From assembly GCA_963695505.1 (NCBI GenBank), contig CAVOGX010000015.1, positions 310,001 through 374,000 on the forward strand: a DNA stretch of 64,000 nucleotides, given 5' to 3'. Position 1 is the first letter of the stretch. Each line of letters starts with the position of its first letter. The DNA is from JACSRF01 sp963695505. GTDB taxonomy: Bacteria; Chloroflexota; Anaerolineae; Promineifilales; Promineifilaceae. The notes under the pieces are model-generated. The model was not told the DNA's origin and ran no database searches. It saw nothing but the letters and a program-made list of their open reading frames with translations. Shown here piece by piece: positions 17,183 through 26,247 of this stretch. The position numbers and the translations under genes are program-made.

Positions 17183-17987
17183 TGACGATAATCATGCGAA
17201 TGAGCGGCACAAAGGCCGAACTCAGACTAATGGCGGCGCGATTGCGCATCTGGTATTCCTCGCTGGCGATGCGCACCCTTTCCGTCTCATGGTCTTCGGC
17301 TGTAAAGCTTTTGATGGTGGCAATGCCGCTGAGATTGTTGGACAACTGCCCATTGAGCACGCTCACCTGCTCGCGTACGGCCGCGTAGCGCGGGGCCAGC
17401 TTGGTCTGAAAACGCACTGATCCCCAAAAGATAACCGGCATGGGCAGCAAAGCCATCCAGGCTACGGTAGGCGCCAATCCCACAAAAATCGCCCCAATGA
17501 CCAGTACCGTCGTCACCACCTGGATCACTTCGTTAGCCCCGATGTCGAGAAAACGCTCCAACTGGTTGATGTCGTCGTTGAGAATAGCCATCAAGCCACC
17601 GGTGGAGCGGTCTTCAAAGTAGGCCAGCTCCAGGTTTTGCACGTGGTCGTAGGTGTCCAGGCGCAGTTCGTGCTGCAAGACCTGGGCCAGATTGCGCCAG
17701 TACACTTCGTACAGGTATTGAAAAAGAGATTCGAATGCCCAGATGATGACGGTGGCAACGGCCAAAATCCATAACTGGGTGTTCACATCGGGGAAGCCCA
17801 GCCGAGCGATGAAGGAATTTTCTTGCTGGACGACCACGTCAACGGCCGTTCCAATGAGCGCCGGTGGGGCCAGGTCAAACACCTTATTCAAAATAGAAAA
17901 CAGCGTCGCCAGGTTAATAGCGCGGCGGTGCTGCCGGGCATACGCTACCAGGCGCAGCAGCGGATGACGCTTTGATGAATTAAGCAT
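16923..17987 (-). pseudogene. ABC exporter, N-terminal fragment (membrane domain)
   Basis: First part of the exporter, starting at ATG 17987 behind GAGAGG. It holds the cytoplasmic lead-in, membrane helices 1-5 and the conserved YFEDRSTGGLMAILNDDINQLERFLD coupling region (about residues 130-160). After GGQLALQG (near 17135) the frame is wrong and ends in unrelated residues. The intact protein would export lipid, peptide or drug-like substrates using ATP. The kind cannot be told from sequence. It is divergent from the aldo/keto reductase gene, with two repeat-built hairpins in the gap. Confidence 0.85.
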
Positions 17988-18004
17988 AACACACCTCTCA
18001 AAAG

Positions 18005-18060
18005 CGAGAGCCAGAACAAGAGCTAGAGGAGAAAATGCTCTAGCTCTTGCTCCAGCTATT
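18005..18060. repeat. Hexad-built hairpin upstream of the ABC exporter
   Basis: Perfect 12-base arms at 18017-18028 and 18038-18049 with a 9-base loop. The left arm lies in hexads GAGCCA GAACAA GAGCTA GAGGAG and the right in GCTCTA GCTCTT GCTCCA GCTATT. It lies about 20 bases upstream of the ABC exporter ATG, in the divergent gap. Confidence 0.6.
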
Positions 18061-18120
18061 AGATAAGCGCCTAATTGTATCACGCCTGACCAGGATGCCA
18101 GTTAGATGTAGAATTGGTTA

Positions 18121-18195
18121 GATAGTTGGATAGTTGGATGGTTGGTTAGTTGGTTGGTCAACAAACTAGCAAACCAACAAACCATCAAACCACCC
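18121..18195. repeat. Octad-built inverted repeat upstream of the aldo/keto reductase
   Basis: Left side: tandem octads GATAGTTG GATAGTTG GATGGTTG GTTAGTTG. Right side: AACAAACT AGCAAACC AACAAACC ATCAAACC. The two sides are roughly complementary and can fold. The same unit family (GTTGG/CCAAC) occurs at 50491, 60316 and 62505. Confidence 0.6.
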
Positions 18196-18210
18196 AATGA
18201 GGGAGACACT

Positions 18211-19200
18211 ATGAACACACACGAACTTGGTAAGAGTGGCTTAATTGTCACACCTTTGGGCCTGGGATTGGCCGCTTTGGGCCGACCTGGTTACATAAAT
18301 TTGGGCCACGCCGATGATTTGCAACACAATTATGACGTAGTGACAATGGAGGAGCACACCCACAGAGTGCTGGATGCAGCCTGGGCCGCCGGCATTCGCT
18401 ATTTTGACGCTGCGCGCAGTTACGGCCGTGCTGAACAATTTTTGAGCACCTGGCTGGCTACGCACAAAATAACCCCTCAGGACGTGACCGTAGGCTCAAA
18501 ATGGGGCTACACCTATACCGCCGGCTGGCAGGTAGAAGCCGAGAAACACGAGGTGAAAGAGCACTCCCTACCCGTACTGCGGCGCCAAACTCAGGAAAGC
18601 GTGAACTTGCTGGGCAGCCACCTGAAACTGTACCAGATTCACTCTGCCACATTGGACAGCGGCGTGCTGGAAAACAAGGCAGTCATTGCCGAACTGGCTC
18701 GGCTAAAGGTGGAAGCGGGGTTGAAAATCGGCCTCTCGCTGAGTGGTCCAGCCCAGGCGGAAACGCTGCGCCGGGCGCTGGGTGTGCGCCTGCTGAATGG
18801 CAGGCCGCTTTTCGATGCGGTGCAAGCAACCTGGAACCTTCTGGAACCTTCCACCGGGCCGGTTTTGGCAGAGGCTCATGCCGAGGGATTGGGAGTGATT
18901 GTGAAGGAGGCGGTGGGAAACGGCCGTCTCACCCCGCGCAACACATTCCCAGACATAGCCCCCCTGCGCCAGGCAGCGGACGAACTCGGCGTCACTGTGG
19001 ACGCGCTGGCTCTGGCAGCAGCATTAGCCCAACCCTGGGCAGGCGTTGTCCTCAGCGGTGCGGCTTCCATTGCGCACCTGCAATCCAACGTAAATGCCTT
19101 ACAGATCTCCTGGGGCGACGACCTGGCTGACCATCTCAGCGTGATGGCCGAACCACCGGAAGTTTATTGGCAAACTCGCAGCAGCCTGCCCTGGAATTGA
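18211..19200 (+). CDS. Aldo/keto reductase
   Basis: 329 residues from ATG 18211 (GAGGGAGA ahead; the frame opens earlier within the repeat region). The N-terminal LGKSGLIVTPLGLGLAALG and IRYFDAARSYGRAEQFLSTWL show the (beta/alpha)8 aldo/keto reductase fold with the conserved Asp and Tyr (Asp in YFDAA, Tyr in RSYG). Lys in VGSKWGY and His in QIHSAT complete the usual tetrad. It should reduce a carbonyl with NADPH in the cytosol, or oxidise a sugar alcohol. It resembles D-threo-aldose dehydrogenase-like members. The substrate is unknown. Confidence 0.85.
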   Translation: MNTHELGKSGLIVTPLGLGLAALGRPGYINLGHADDLQHNYDVVTMEEHTHRVLDAAWAAGIRYFDAARSYGRAEQFLSTWLATHKITPQDVTVGSKWGYTYTAGWQVEAEKHEVKEHSLPVLRRQTQESVNLLGSHLKLYQIHSATLDSGVLENKAVIAELARLKVEAGLKIGLSLSGPAQAETLRRALGVRLLNGRPLFDAVQATWNLLEPSTGPVLAEAHAEGLGVIVKEAVGNGRLTPRNTFPDIAPLRQAADELGVTVDALALAAALAQPWAGVVLSGAASIAHLQSNVNALQISWGDDLADHLSVMAEPPEVYWQTRSSLPWN

Positions 19201-19228
19201 AAACTGCTTACTGTTTACTGATAACTTG

Positions 19229-20485
19229 TTATTGGTATTTTCTGATCACCCGCTCTAACGCATCCAGCCCTTGCACCAGTTTCTCCATTTCCGGGCCAAA
19301 GCTAATGCGGCAGTAGTTGCGGTAGCGGGCAAAAGAGCGGCGCTTCTCCGGGTTCACGTCAAAAAATAGGCCGGGCACGGTAATCACCTTTTCCTCGAGG
19401 CCCGCCTGGAAAAAAGCCATGCCCTCGTTGATGGGCGGCGGTAGTTCCGACAGGTTAGCCCAGCAGTAAAAGGTGCCCTGGGGTTCTGCTTCCACTTTGA
19501 TGCCCATTGTGCGCAGGCGGCCCAACATGTAGTCCCGCTTTTTTCGAAACTCGGTTTGGGTAGCGGCCGTTTCCTGCATCACCAGCGCCGAGTCGAGAAG
19601 TTCCAACACGTGTCCCTGAAAGGGATTATTCGCCCCGCCATCTAAAAATGAACCGGCGCTGGCAATGGTGTTAATTACCTCTTTAGGGCCCACCGTCCAA
19701 CTGATGCGCCAGCCTGGATAGCGCCAGTTTTTGGTCAGCCCATCCACCACAATCACCGGATCGCCATTTACATCTTCGACAAAGGCGGCTGCCGACACCA
19801 GCTTGGGCGGGTCGTCCGCACCACCTGTGTACACATAATGGGAGTAAAACTCGTCCAAGATGAGGGAGCAGCGATATTCCCGCGCCATTTGCACCCAATC
19901 TCGTAGGTGGTCGCCTTCGGTAACCTGCCCTGTGGGGTTACACGGGTTGCTGGCCAACAAAGCCTGCAAGCCTCGCCCCATAATTTCCCTCTTCAGCTTG
20001 TCCAGATCAGCGCGGTAATGCTGATCGGAGTCCAGCAAAATGGGGATGGGAATGAAGGCCTTGAAGACGCTGAGTAGCTCCTCGTAGGCAGTATAATCGG
20101 GCAGAAAGTGGCCCATATTGATGTTTCCCAAAGCCGCAGCCAGCCGCGTAAGAGCCACGCGCCCGCCACCAGAAATGCTGACGTTTTCGTAGGTGTACTG
20201 CGACGGTTTGCCCTGCCGGTAAAGGTAGTTGTAGAGATCGGCTACTTTTTGGCGCAGAGTAATTTGCCCGGTAATGGGGCTGTATTCGTGATGATTGGGG
20301 TTGATGCTAATTTGATCGATGCGCGGCGGGGAGCCGGGCAGCGGACCAGTTTCGGGTGCACCCTGGCCCAGGTTGGCCCAATCTGGGTTATTGTAGCGAA
20401 AGCCGCGCTGCTCGGCGCGGTGCATGACGTAGATAACGCCGGTGCGAGGCACGCTGCGAAAGCCGGGGATGGTTGATTCGGTCAT
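19229..20485 (-). CDS. PLP-dependent aminotransferase, class I/II
   Basis: 418 residues from ATG 20485 with AAGGA seven bases ahead. Fold type I aminotransferase motifs are present: ISGGGRVALTRLAAAL (cofactor phosphate region), NPCNPTGQV, ILDEFYSHYVY (Asp and Tyr contacting PLP), the probable Schiff-base Lys in DGLTKNWRYPGWRISW, and FARYRNYCRISFG with the C-terminal carboxylate-binding Arg. It transfers an amino group between an amino acid and a 2-oxo acid. It lies directly downstream of an omega-amidase-like gene, a pairing known from glutamine transamination, where the omega-amidase clears the 2-oxo-acid amide by-product. The amino acid specificity is inferred only loosely. Confidence 0.85.
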   Translation of the reverse strand: MTESTIPGFRSVPRTGVIYVMHRAEQRGFRYNNPDWANLGQGAPETGPLPGSPPRIDQISINPNHHEYSPITGQITLRQKVADLYNYLYRQGKPSQYTYENVSISGGGRVALTRLAAALGNINMGHFLPDYTAYEELLSVFKAFIPIPILLDSDQHYRADLDKLKREIMGRGLQALLASNPCNPTGQVTEGDHLRDWVQMAREYRCSLILDEFYSHYVYTGGADDPPKLVSAAAFVEDVNGDPVIVVDGLTKNWRYPGWRISWTVGPKEVINTIASAGSFLDGGANNPFQGHVLELLDSALVMQETAATQTEFRKKRDYMLGRLRTMGIKVEAEPQGTFYCWANLSELPPPINEGMAFFQAGLEEKVITVPGLFFDVNPEKRRSFARYRNYCRISFGPEMEKLVQGLDALERVIRKYQ

Positions 20486-20505
20486 AAATGTCCTTTTGAG
20501 AGACT

Positions 20506-20549
20506 GGAGATTGGAGATTAGCAGGTTGAAATCACCAATCTCTAATCTC
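20506..20549. repeat. Heptad-built hairpin between omega-amidase and aminotransferase
   Basis: GAGATTG GAGATTA on the left (20507-20521) is mirrored by CAATCTC TAATCTC on the right (20535-20549). The right arm overlaps the stop of the omega-amidase gene. Related ATCTCTA units occur at 37871-37884. Confidence 0.6.
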
Positions 20550-21339
20550 ACATGTCGTTATACAAATCAGGGCGACGATCGGCAAAGACGGGGATTTTGG
20601 CGCGGACGCTGTCTACCAGACTAAGATCAAGCATGGCCGTTTCCAAACCTTCCTCCTCACCCATTTCCAGCACCGTTTCACCCCACGGGTCAATCACACA
20701 GGAATGACCAAAGAAAGTTTGCCCTTTGGACGTGCCCACCCGGTTGCAAGCCACCACAAACATCTGGTTTTCGATGGCCCGGGCGCGCAGCAAGGTGCGC
20801 CAGTGCGCCAGGCGGGGTTGCGGCCATTCAGCCGGGAGCAGCACCAGTCGCGCTCCTTGCAAAGCGTAGCGGCGAAACAGTTCCGGAAAGCGCAAATCGT
20901 AGCAGATGGCCAAGCCCATTTTGCCCCAGGTTGTTTCCACCAGACTCAGGCTATCGCCAGCAGTGAGGAATTGTTCTTCATCCATCAGACGGAATAGGTG
21001 GGTTTTGCTGTAAGTAGCCCGAAGTTGGCCATCGGCATCATGATAAACGGCCGTGTTCCCCACATTGTCTGCGCCTAAATCAGAGAGACAGGAACCAACG
21101 ATGGCTATGTGGTGCTTTGCCGCCAGAACGGCCGTTTCCGCAAACACCCCCGTAGTCACGGATGCAGCGTGGTTTGTGGCTCGTTCCAAATCATAACCCG
21201 TAGACCACAACTCCGGCAGCAGCAGGAGATCTGCGCTTTTCTCTGCAGCCAGAGCCGCAAAACGAGCCGCCTGACGCAGATTCGCCTGTGGGTCACCCAA
21301 CTGCACATTCATCTGCCCTAGGGCAACTGTCAAGCGCAT
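20548..21339 (-). CDS. Omega-amidase-like carbon-nitrogen hydrolase
   Basis: 263 residues from ATG 21339, preceded by GGAGGAAC; the upstream in-frame extension overlaps the previous gene. The nitrilase-superfamily triad is present: Glu43 (LLLPELWSTGYD), Lys in YSKTHLF and Cys in LAICYDLRFPE. CYDLRFPE is typical of the Nit2/YafV branch, which deamidates alpha-ketoglutaramate or alpha-ketosuccinamate to the dicarboxylate. The downstream aminotransferase supports a role in glutamine- or asparagine-dependent transamination. Cytosolic, no signal. Another C-N hydrolase of this branch remains possible. Confidence 0.85.
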   Translation of the reverse strand: MRLTVALGQMNVQLGDPQANLRQAARFAALAAEKSADLLLLPELWSTGYDLERATNHAASVTTGVFAETAVLAAKHHIAIVGSCLSDLGADNVGNTAVYHDADGQLRATYSKTHLFRLMDEEQFLTAGDSLSLVETTWGKMGLAICYDLRFPELFRRYALQGARLVLLPAEWPQPRLAHWRTLLRARAIENQMFVVACNRVGTSKGQTFFGHSCVIDPWGETVLEMGEEEGLETAMLDLSLVDSVRAKIPVFADRRPDLYNDM

Positions 21340-21353
21340 AAGTTCCTCCAGCT

Positions 21354-22184
21354 CTAATTCGCCCGCACCCAGCGATCGAATGCCGCCCACACATTCTTTT
21401 GAATTTGCTTCACTTCCGAGCCATTGGGCTGCCGTTCAATGTATGCCTCCAGGTACTGGGCTGCCTGAAACATGGAGCCAGTTTGGAAATGGAGCAAGCC
21501 CAAATCCCGCAAATGCTGCGGGTCTTGAGGCTGCATCATCTGCATATGTTCCAGCACTCCCAATGCTTCCGGCCACGCTTCACGCTGCACGTAAATCATG
21601 CGCAGATTACTGAGCAGGCGCAGCAAAATTGCTTTGGGTTGAGCTGGTTCCAACCATGCTCGGCGAAAAGGGCCGCTGTAGCCGCTGGTACGGCGAACCA
21701 ATTCGATGCATTCAGCCTCTTCAATCCGTTGACCCCCATGAAAGGGATCATAATACAGGTCGCCGGTCTCGTCGCGAACAAGAGCAATAAAGTGTCCGGG
21801 CAAACTTACCCCGTGGGCATTCAAGCCAATACGGCGGGCTACGTGTACAAAAATGATGGAGAGAGAAAGGGGTATTCCCAGGCGGCGATCCAGCACTTGA
21901 TTCAAAAAACTGTTTCGCGCATCAAAATAATCGGTTTGGTTGCCGTGCAAGCCGTAGGATTGAAAAAGAAATGATGAAACTGCATCTGCCTGGATATGGG
22001 TGGGTGCGGAAAAGTCCACGTTGGACAGAACGGCCGTTGCCAAACCATCCAACTGGGCCATATATACGCCCACATCCAGGTCAGGATAAGCCAATCCCCG
22101 GGCCAGATACAGCGCTGAACGCGCCACATTTATGGGTGATAACTGTAGTTCGTCACGAAAAGTCCACTCACTCATGGCTGTCAT
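21354..22184 (-). CDS. SirB1-family (transglutaminase-like) protein with TPR tail
   Basis: 276 residues from ATG 22184 (a second ATG lies at 22175). The first 180 residues match SirB1/transglutaminase-like proteins: SSFLFQSYGLHGNQTDYFDARNSFLNQVLDRRLGIPLSLS, then HGVSLPGHFI and YYDPFHGG. The usual transglutaminase Cys is not apparent; the family generally has a modified site. The C-terminal 90 residues hold two TPR-like repeats (ALGVLEHMQMMQP, FQAAQYLEAYI). Function in bacteria is not well defined. It lies 14 bases upstream of the omega-amidase gene, so the three genes probably form one transcript. Confidence 0.8.
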   Translation of the reverse strand: MTAMSEWTFRDELQLSPINVARSALYLARGLAYPDLDVGVYMAQLDGLATAVLSNVDFSAPTHIQADAVSSFLFQSYGLHGNQTDYFDARNSFLNQVLDRRLGIPLSLSIIFVHVARRIGLNAHGVSLPGHFIALVRDETGDLYYDPFHGGQRIEEAECIELVRRTSGYSGPFRRAWLEPAQPKAILLRLLSNLRMIYVQREAWPEALGVLEHMQMMQPQDPQHLRDLGLLHFQTGSMFQAAQYLEAYIERQPNGSEVKQIQKNVWAAFDRWVRAN

Positions 22185-22240
22185 TATCAGGCATCACCCC
22201 TGGATTGACAAAATTTAGTTTGAGAGTGTGAACTCCTGCT

Positions 22241-23191
22241 TTAGTAGTGAGCGGCAGCACGGCGCAGGTCAGCGGCAACTTGGGCGCGCAGCCACGCTGG
22301 TTCCAGCACCTCTACGGCCGACCCCCAACTGCGAATCCAGGGCTGCATCTCCTCCGGGCGGGCAACCTGCACCCGCAAAATGCAGCCACCCTGGTCTGTT
22401 TCTTCCAGGGTTTGCGATGGGTGCCATTGGCGTTCGTATACCCGCGACTTCATTTCCGCAGCAAAACGCAGCACCACTTCATTTTGCTCGTCTCCGGCCA
22501 TAATGCGCCAGCCAGTCGCCAGGTGCGCTTCCAGGTCAAAAGAATCGGGAATGGTATAACGATGCTTGAGCAGCACTGCGCTCTCCAGGCGGTCTAGTTT
22601 GAAGGTGCGTAAATCATCAGCCCATTCATCATGTCCAATGACATAAAAACCAGAAGGGGTTGGCTCGATGGCGTAAGGGTCAATGACGCGCTGTCGCAGC
22701 AAACCGCTGCGGGGAGAGCGATAGCCCACCTTCACCTTATGGCCAGTCCCCCATCCTTCGGCAATGGTTTCCAGCACGGCCGCCTGGTGCTGGTTACCCT
22801 GACGACCGCGCACACGAGCAATCGCCCGCTGCAAATGGTCTAGCAAGGAGGGAGGCAAAATACCTGCCAATTTTTGCAGCGCGCCAATAACGTGGGGGTT
22901 CCGTTCGTCTACTGTACGCGAGAGGAGCAAGCCAGCCATAACCAGCGTGAGCGCTTCATGGAAACTGAGGCGTACGTTGGCCAGGTAACGCGCACGGTTG
23001 ATGCCATAACGGCCGTTTGCCTGCCACAATGGTACCCCCTGCTCTTCCAGGAATCCGAGGTCGCGATAAATTGTGCGGCGATTAACATCCAACCGGGCGG
23101 CTATATCGTTAACCCCCAATCCATCAGGGGTCAATAACAACAAATCTTCAATTTCACGCAAGCGGGCTGTACGATTTGCCAATCTGGTCAT
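22241..23191 (-). CDS. WYL-domain transcriptional regulator
   Basis: 316 residues from ATG 23191 with AAGGAGG six bases ahead. Residues about 5-60 form an HTH_11-type winged helix (ADNAbinding stretch: LGVNDIAARLDVNRRTIYRDLGFLEEQG). The middle and C-terminal parts form a WYL ligand-sensing module (GYRSPRSGLLRQRVIDPYAIEPTPSGFYVIGHDEWADDLRTFKLDRL) and WCX extension. Proteins of this family bind DNA and respond to nucleotides or nucleic-acid ligands, often controlling stress or defence genes. No defence genes are adjacent. A small palindrome (ATTGT AGC ACAAT, 23264-23276) upstream may be its operator. Confidence 0.88.
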   Translation of the reverse strand: MTRLANRTARLREIEDLLLLTPDGLGVNDIAARLDVNRRTIYRDLGFLEEQGVPLWQANGRYGINRARYLANVRLSFHEALTLVMAGLLLSRTVDERNPHVIGALQKLAGILPPSLLDHLQRAIARVRGRQGNQHQAAVLETIAEGWGTGHKVKVGYRSPRSGLLRQRVIDPYAIEPTPSGFYVIGHDEWADDLRTFKLDRLESAVLLKHRYTIPDSFDLEAHLATGWRIMAGDEQNEVVLRFAAEMKSRVYERQWHPSQTLEETDQGGCILRVQVARPEEMQPWIRSWGSAVEVLEPAWLRAQVAADLRRAAAHY

Positions 23192-23263
23192 CAGCGCCTC
23201 CTTGAACAATTTTGGATGAAGTCAAAATCTCCGTCCACAGGGTTTTAGAGCGTATGTTCTAAT

Positions 23264-23276
23264 ATTGTAGCACAAT
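23264..23276. promoter_or_regulatory. Small palindrome upstream of the WYL regulator
   Basis: ATTGT-AGC-ACAAT, perfect 5-base arms, 73 bases before the WYL start in a 250-base gap with nothing else recognisable except AT-rich sequence. Could be an autoregulatory operator. Confidence 0.25.
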
Positions 23277-23444
23277 GTGGCAAGAAGTAGCCAAATGAAA
23301 GGTGCAAGGCATTGGCGGACAACGGATGTCCCGCGGCAGCGATCAAGGTACTATGATTCATGGGTTTAGAGAGCGAGGACGGCAAGTACGGCTGTTGCCA
23401 CCCACCAGCTCATTTTCAATGAAAATATGTGCGCGGGCTTTGGG

Positions 23445-25097
23445 TTAATTATCAACAGCATAAATGGAAATGGTGTCATTCTGGTAAACCGGATAAAGGA
23501 AAGCAGCTTGTTTGGGATTAAAGCTGCCTAACTTTTGCTCGCGAGGGCCATGCCAGACGTAGCTGACATTGTACTCATGCAGGATAGTCTGGCGCCATTC
23601 GTCGCTGGTTCGAGCGGAGAAAAACTGTTCCGCGGCGGCAGTTTTTGAATCAAAGTTGACTGTTTCGGCCCAATGGCCCAACACGACGCGCTGCCCACCC
23701 TGCCCGGCAATGTAGTTGCCCGACTGGTATGCGCCAAGAATTACGGCCGTATCCGGTACGTTTTCCCGCAGCCACGTTACCGCCTCCAGTTCGTCAACGG
23801 GGCGAAATAGAGGGTCTGGCTGCTGCACCATTGCCGAGACCGACACGCTGGCCAGCACATACAGGTTTGAAAGGCTCATAAACAGTAAAAATCCGGCAAT
23901 CAGGAGGCGAGCCAGCCCTTCTGTTGAATAGCGCGGGTTGGTTACCAGCTTCTGCCAGGGGCGGCTGCGCGCCAGGCGGGGCAGCAGCACCTCCACAAAG
24001 CCGGCAGCCGCCAGAATTGCCAGGGGAACTTGCACACCTTGTACAAAACGACGCTGTGGGTTGAGCGGAGCATAAAGCAATATGGCGGCGGCTATCACCC
24101 ACAACCACAAAACGGCCGTTGTTGAACGGCCTGCGGGACGCCGCCACCAGTAAAGGCCGCCCAGCAGAAGCATAAGGCCATACGCCAACAGATAGTGGGG
24201 CCAAGGCGCAGAAGGGGTGGCGGCCTGTTCGTCCCAGGCACGAAAAACAGGGTTGACCTGCAGGGTATAGGCAAAATAGAGATACATGGGCAGGGGGATG
24301 AGGAATGCCACGGCATATTGCCAACCGGTAAGCCAAAGTATGCGGCGCTGGCAAAGGAGAAGCCGCACATAAAGCAGCACGGCAATGAGGGCAACGAGGT
24401 AGATGAGAAAGGGGTAGGCTATGCCTAGTAGGACGTGAATACCGCCTGTGGATAATGCGAGAGGCCAGGACGGCCGTTTTCCCATGCGCCACAGCGCCCA
24501 CACGCTCACCAATATGAGGGCAGTACCCAGAGTGATGTGAGGAAATGTCAGGGCTGTGAAAAAAAGGTGCGCGCCGGGCTGTTTGAAATCCACCGGAAAA
24601 GCGTCGAGCCAGTAGGGTTGCCCAATTAGAAACAGCATCCAGCCCAAACCCGAGCCTGTAAGCGCCAACAGGTAAGCCGTCCAGCGCTGGGTTTTTCTAC
24701 TGGTAAACTGGCCCACAAACCAGTATGTCGTCAGAAAGAGGATTAGCTGGGAGATGACGCGCGAAATATGCCAAACGGCCGTTAACGATAACACGCTAAG
24801 GCGTGCGGCCTGGCCCAGCCAGACGTAAAAAACCCCAACAAAGGCGGGGTCGTGGGGTTCGGGGGTGAAGGGGATGGTATAGAGGAAACGGCCGTTGTAC
24901 CCTTGCAGCATTTTAGCGAAGTAGGTCTGGCTGTCTTCGGGATTCATGAGAATGCCGGTGAAGATTTGACCTGGGGAAGTGTAAGTGTATGCCAAAAAGT
25001 AGGGGAGATGTAGTATTGCTGTGAGGAGTATAATTGTGAATATTTGGGGGAACCGGTTTTTTTGCAATATTGCAATAATTAGGCGTTGAAAATTCAT
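23445..25097 (-). CDS. Large polytopic membrane protein (glycosyltransferase-C-like), unknown substrate
   Basis: About 550 residues from ATG 25097. A TTG at 25139 overlapping the upstream stop is an alternative start. There are roughly a dozen hydrophobic segments with an extracytoplasmic loop after the first helix and a soluble C-terminus of about 120 residues (DELEAVTWLRENVPDTAVILGAYQSGNYIAGQGGQRVVLGHWAETVNF). The layout resembles GT-C or DUF2079/DUF6541-like membrane proteins of polysaccharide loci. The loop has NPEDSQTYFAKMLQGYNGRF rather than the WWDE of the GT39 genes downstream. It probably uses lipid-linked sugars or forms part of glycan export. It follows the GT4 gene without a gap. 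Confidence 0.55.
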   Translation of the reverse strand: MNFQRLIIAILQKNRFPQIFTIILLTAILHLPYFLAYTYTSPGQIFTGILMNPEDSQTYFAKMLQGYNGRFLYTIPFTPEPHDPAFVGVFYVWLGQAARLSVLSLTAVWHISRVISQLILFLTTYWFVGQFTSRKTQRWTAYLLALTGSGLGWMLFLIGQPYWLDAFPVDFKQPGAHLFFTALTFPHITLGTALILVSVWALWRMGKRPSWPLALSTGGIHVLLGIAYPFLIYLVALIAVLLYVRLLLCQRRILWLTGWQYAVAFLIPLPMYLYFAYTLQVNPVFRAWDEQAATPSAPWPHYLLAYGLMLLLGGLYWWRRPAGRSTTAVLWLWVIAAAILLYAPLNPQRRFVQGVQVPLAILAAAGFVEVLLPRLARSRPWQKLVTNPRYSTEGLARLLIAGFLLFMSLSNLYVLASVSVSAMVQQPDPLFRPVDELEAVTWLRENVPDTAVILGAYQSGNYIAGQGGQRVVLGHWAETVNFDSKTAAAEQFFSARTSDEWRQTILHEYNVSYVWHGPREQKLGSFNPKQAAFLYPVYQNDTISIYAVDN

Positions 25098-25131
25098 ATG
25101 TGCTTCATGCATAAATGTTATTGGTAGTTGC

Positions 25132-26247
25132 TCACTCAAATGCTCCCAATTTTTTAATTATTCTTTCCAGAATAACCCCAATTATTGCAGTAGAAAATTT
25201 TGATTGATATAAGGCATAACCACTCACAGCCATTTCAGGTAATTTATCCTGGTTCATAAACGCCCAGCAAATCGCCCCTGCTAATGCATCAGGGTCTCCC
25301 TGTGGGACTATCAAACAGTTCTTTTTATCTCTAAAAACCTTGTCCATATCACTCAATTCACCCACGATAGTTGGTTTTGCCATGGCTAAAAACTGATAAG
25401 TCTTACCTGTTATCACTCGATTTGCCTGACCCGTGTTGCCAAATGGCCCCCCTAGGCAAAGATCGGCTTCTGAAATCAAAGAAGGTAGCCGTTCATAATT
25501 TATCCATTCGCGATGTATAACGTTGGTTAACTTGTCTTGTTCTATTTTCTCAATAAATTTGGATAAATCTTTATTACGTCCGCCTACGATTACCAATTTG
25601 ATTGGATAATTTCGCAATCTATTAGCTGCTTCCAGTATAATCTCAATGCCATGAAGAGGTAAAAAGGAACTGTAGAAAAAAACATAAAACAGATTGTCTT
25701 CTTGGGGTTTACTTTGCCCTTTAGGGTAAAAAATTGATTCGTCTGCGCCAACTGGAATAACTTCAAAATGTGTCGGTGTAATTTGAAAAAGTTCGCTAAA
25801 AAATTGCTTGTGTAAGTAAGTGTCTGTTAATACAAGATCAGCATCAATTAGAACTTTTTTTTCATACCAAAATAACAATTTTCCCAGGATGCTTTTTGAT
25901 TTTATGCGCCGTTTTTCATTTACCAAACTATCATAAGGCGACACCAAATGGTCAAATATTAAGGGTTTACCGATCGTTAGCAAACGAATCAACCAATACA
26001 ATTCATAGCCACGAAACCCTAAAATATAAAGATTCGGTTTATGCTGAAAACGGATAAATAAAAGGTAAAGGAAGGTTTGAATATATCGCCAGATAAAAGT
26101 GGTGGTGTTCACGGCCGTTAAAACCTCTACTCCAGGTATCTGGCGTAAACCACTGATTATAGTTTGAGAACGAACATAGGACGGAAAATAATAGGAGAGG
26201 ATATAGCAAACCCGCAACTTTTTCGCTTTATCCATTTCATTGCGCAT
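25132..26247 (-). CDS. Glycosyltransferase, family 4-like
   Basis: About 371 residues from ATG 26247 (GTG at 26259 and ATG at 26235 are alternatives). The N-terminal half (RVCYILSYYFPSYVRSQTIISGLRQ) and C-terminal half (FYSSFLPLHGIEIILEAANRL, IVGGRNKDLSKF, GQANRVITGKTYQFLAMAKPTIVGE) form a GT-B fold with the EX7E-like region changed (TYQFLAMAKP). It should transfer a sugar from a nucleotide donor on the cytoplasmic side during surface-glycan assembly. It overlaps the flippase-like gene upstream by 11 bases. Codon use is AT-rich, unlike the flanking genes. Confidence 0.8.
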   Translation of the reverse strand: MRNEMDKAKKLRVCYILSYYFPSYVRSQTIISGLRQIPGVEVLTAVNTTTFIWRYIQTFLYLLFIRFQHKPNLYILGFRGYELYWLIRLLTIGKPLIFDHLVSPYDSLVNEKRRIKSKSILGKLLFWYEKKVLIDADLVLTDTYLHKQFFSELFQITPTHFEVIPVGADESIFYPKGQSKPQEDNLFYVFFYSSFLPLHGIEIILEAANRLRNYPIKLVIVGGRNKDLSKFIEKIEQDKLTNVIHREWINYERLPSLISEADLCLGGPFGNTGQANRVITGKTYQFLAMAKPTIVGELSDMDKVFRDKKNCLIVPQGDPDALAGAICWAFMNQDKLPEMAVSGYALYQSKFSTAIIGVILERIIKKLGAFE

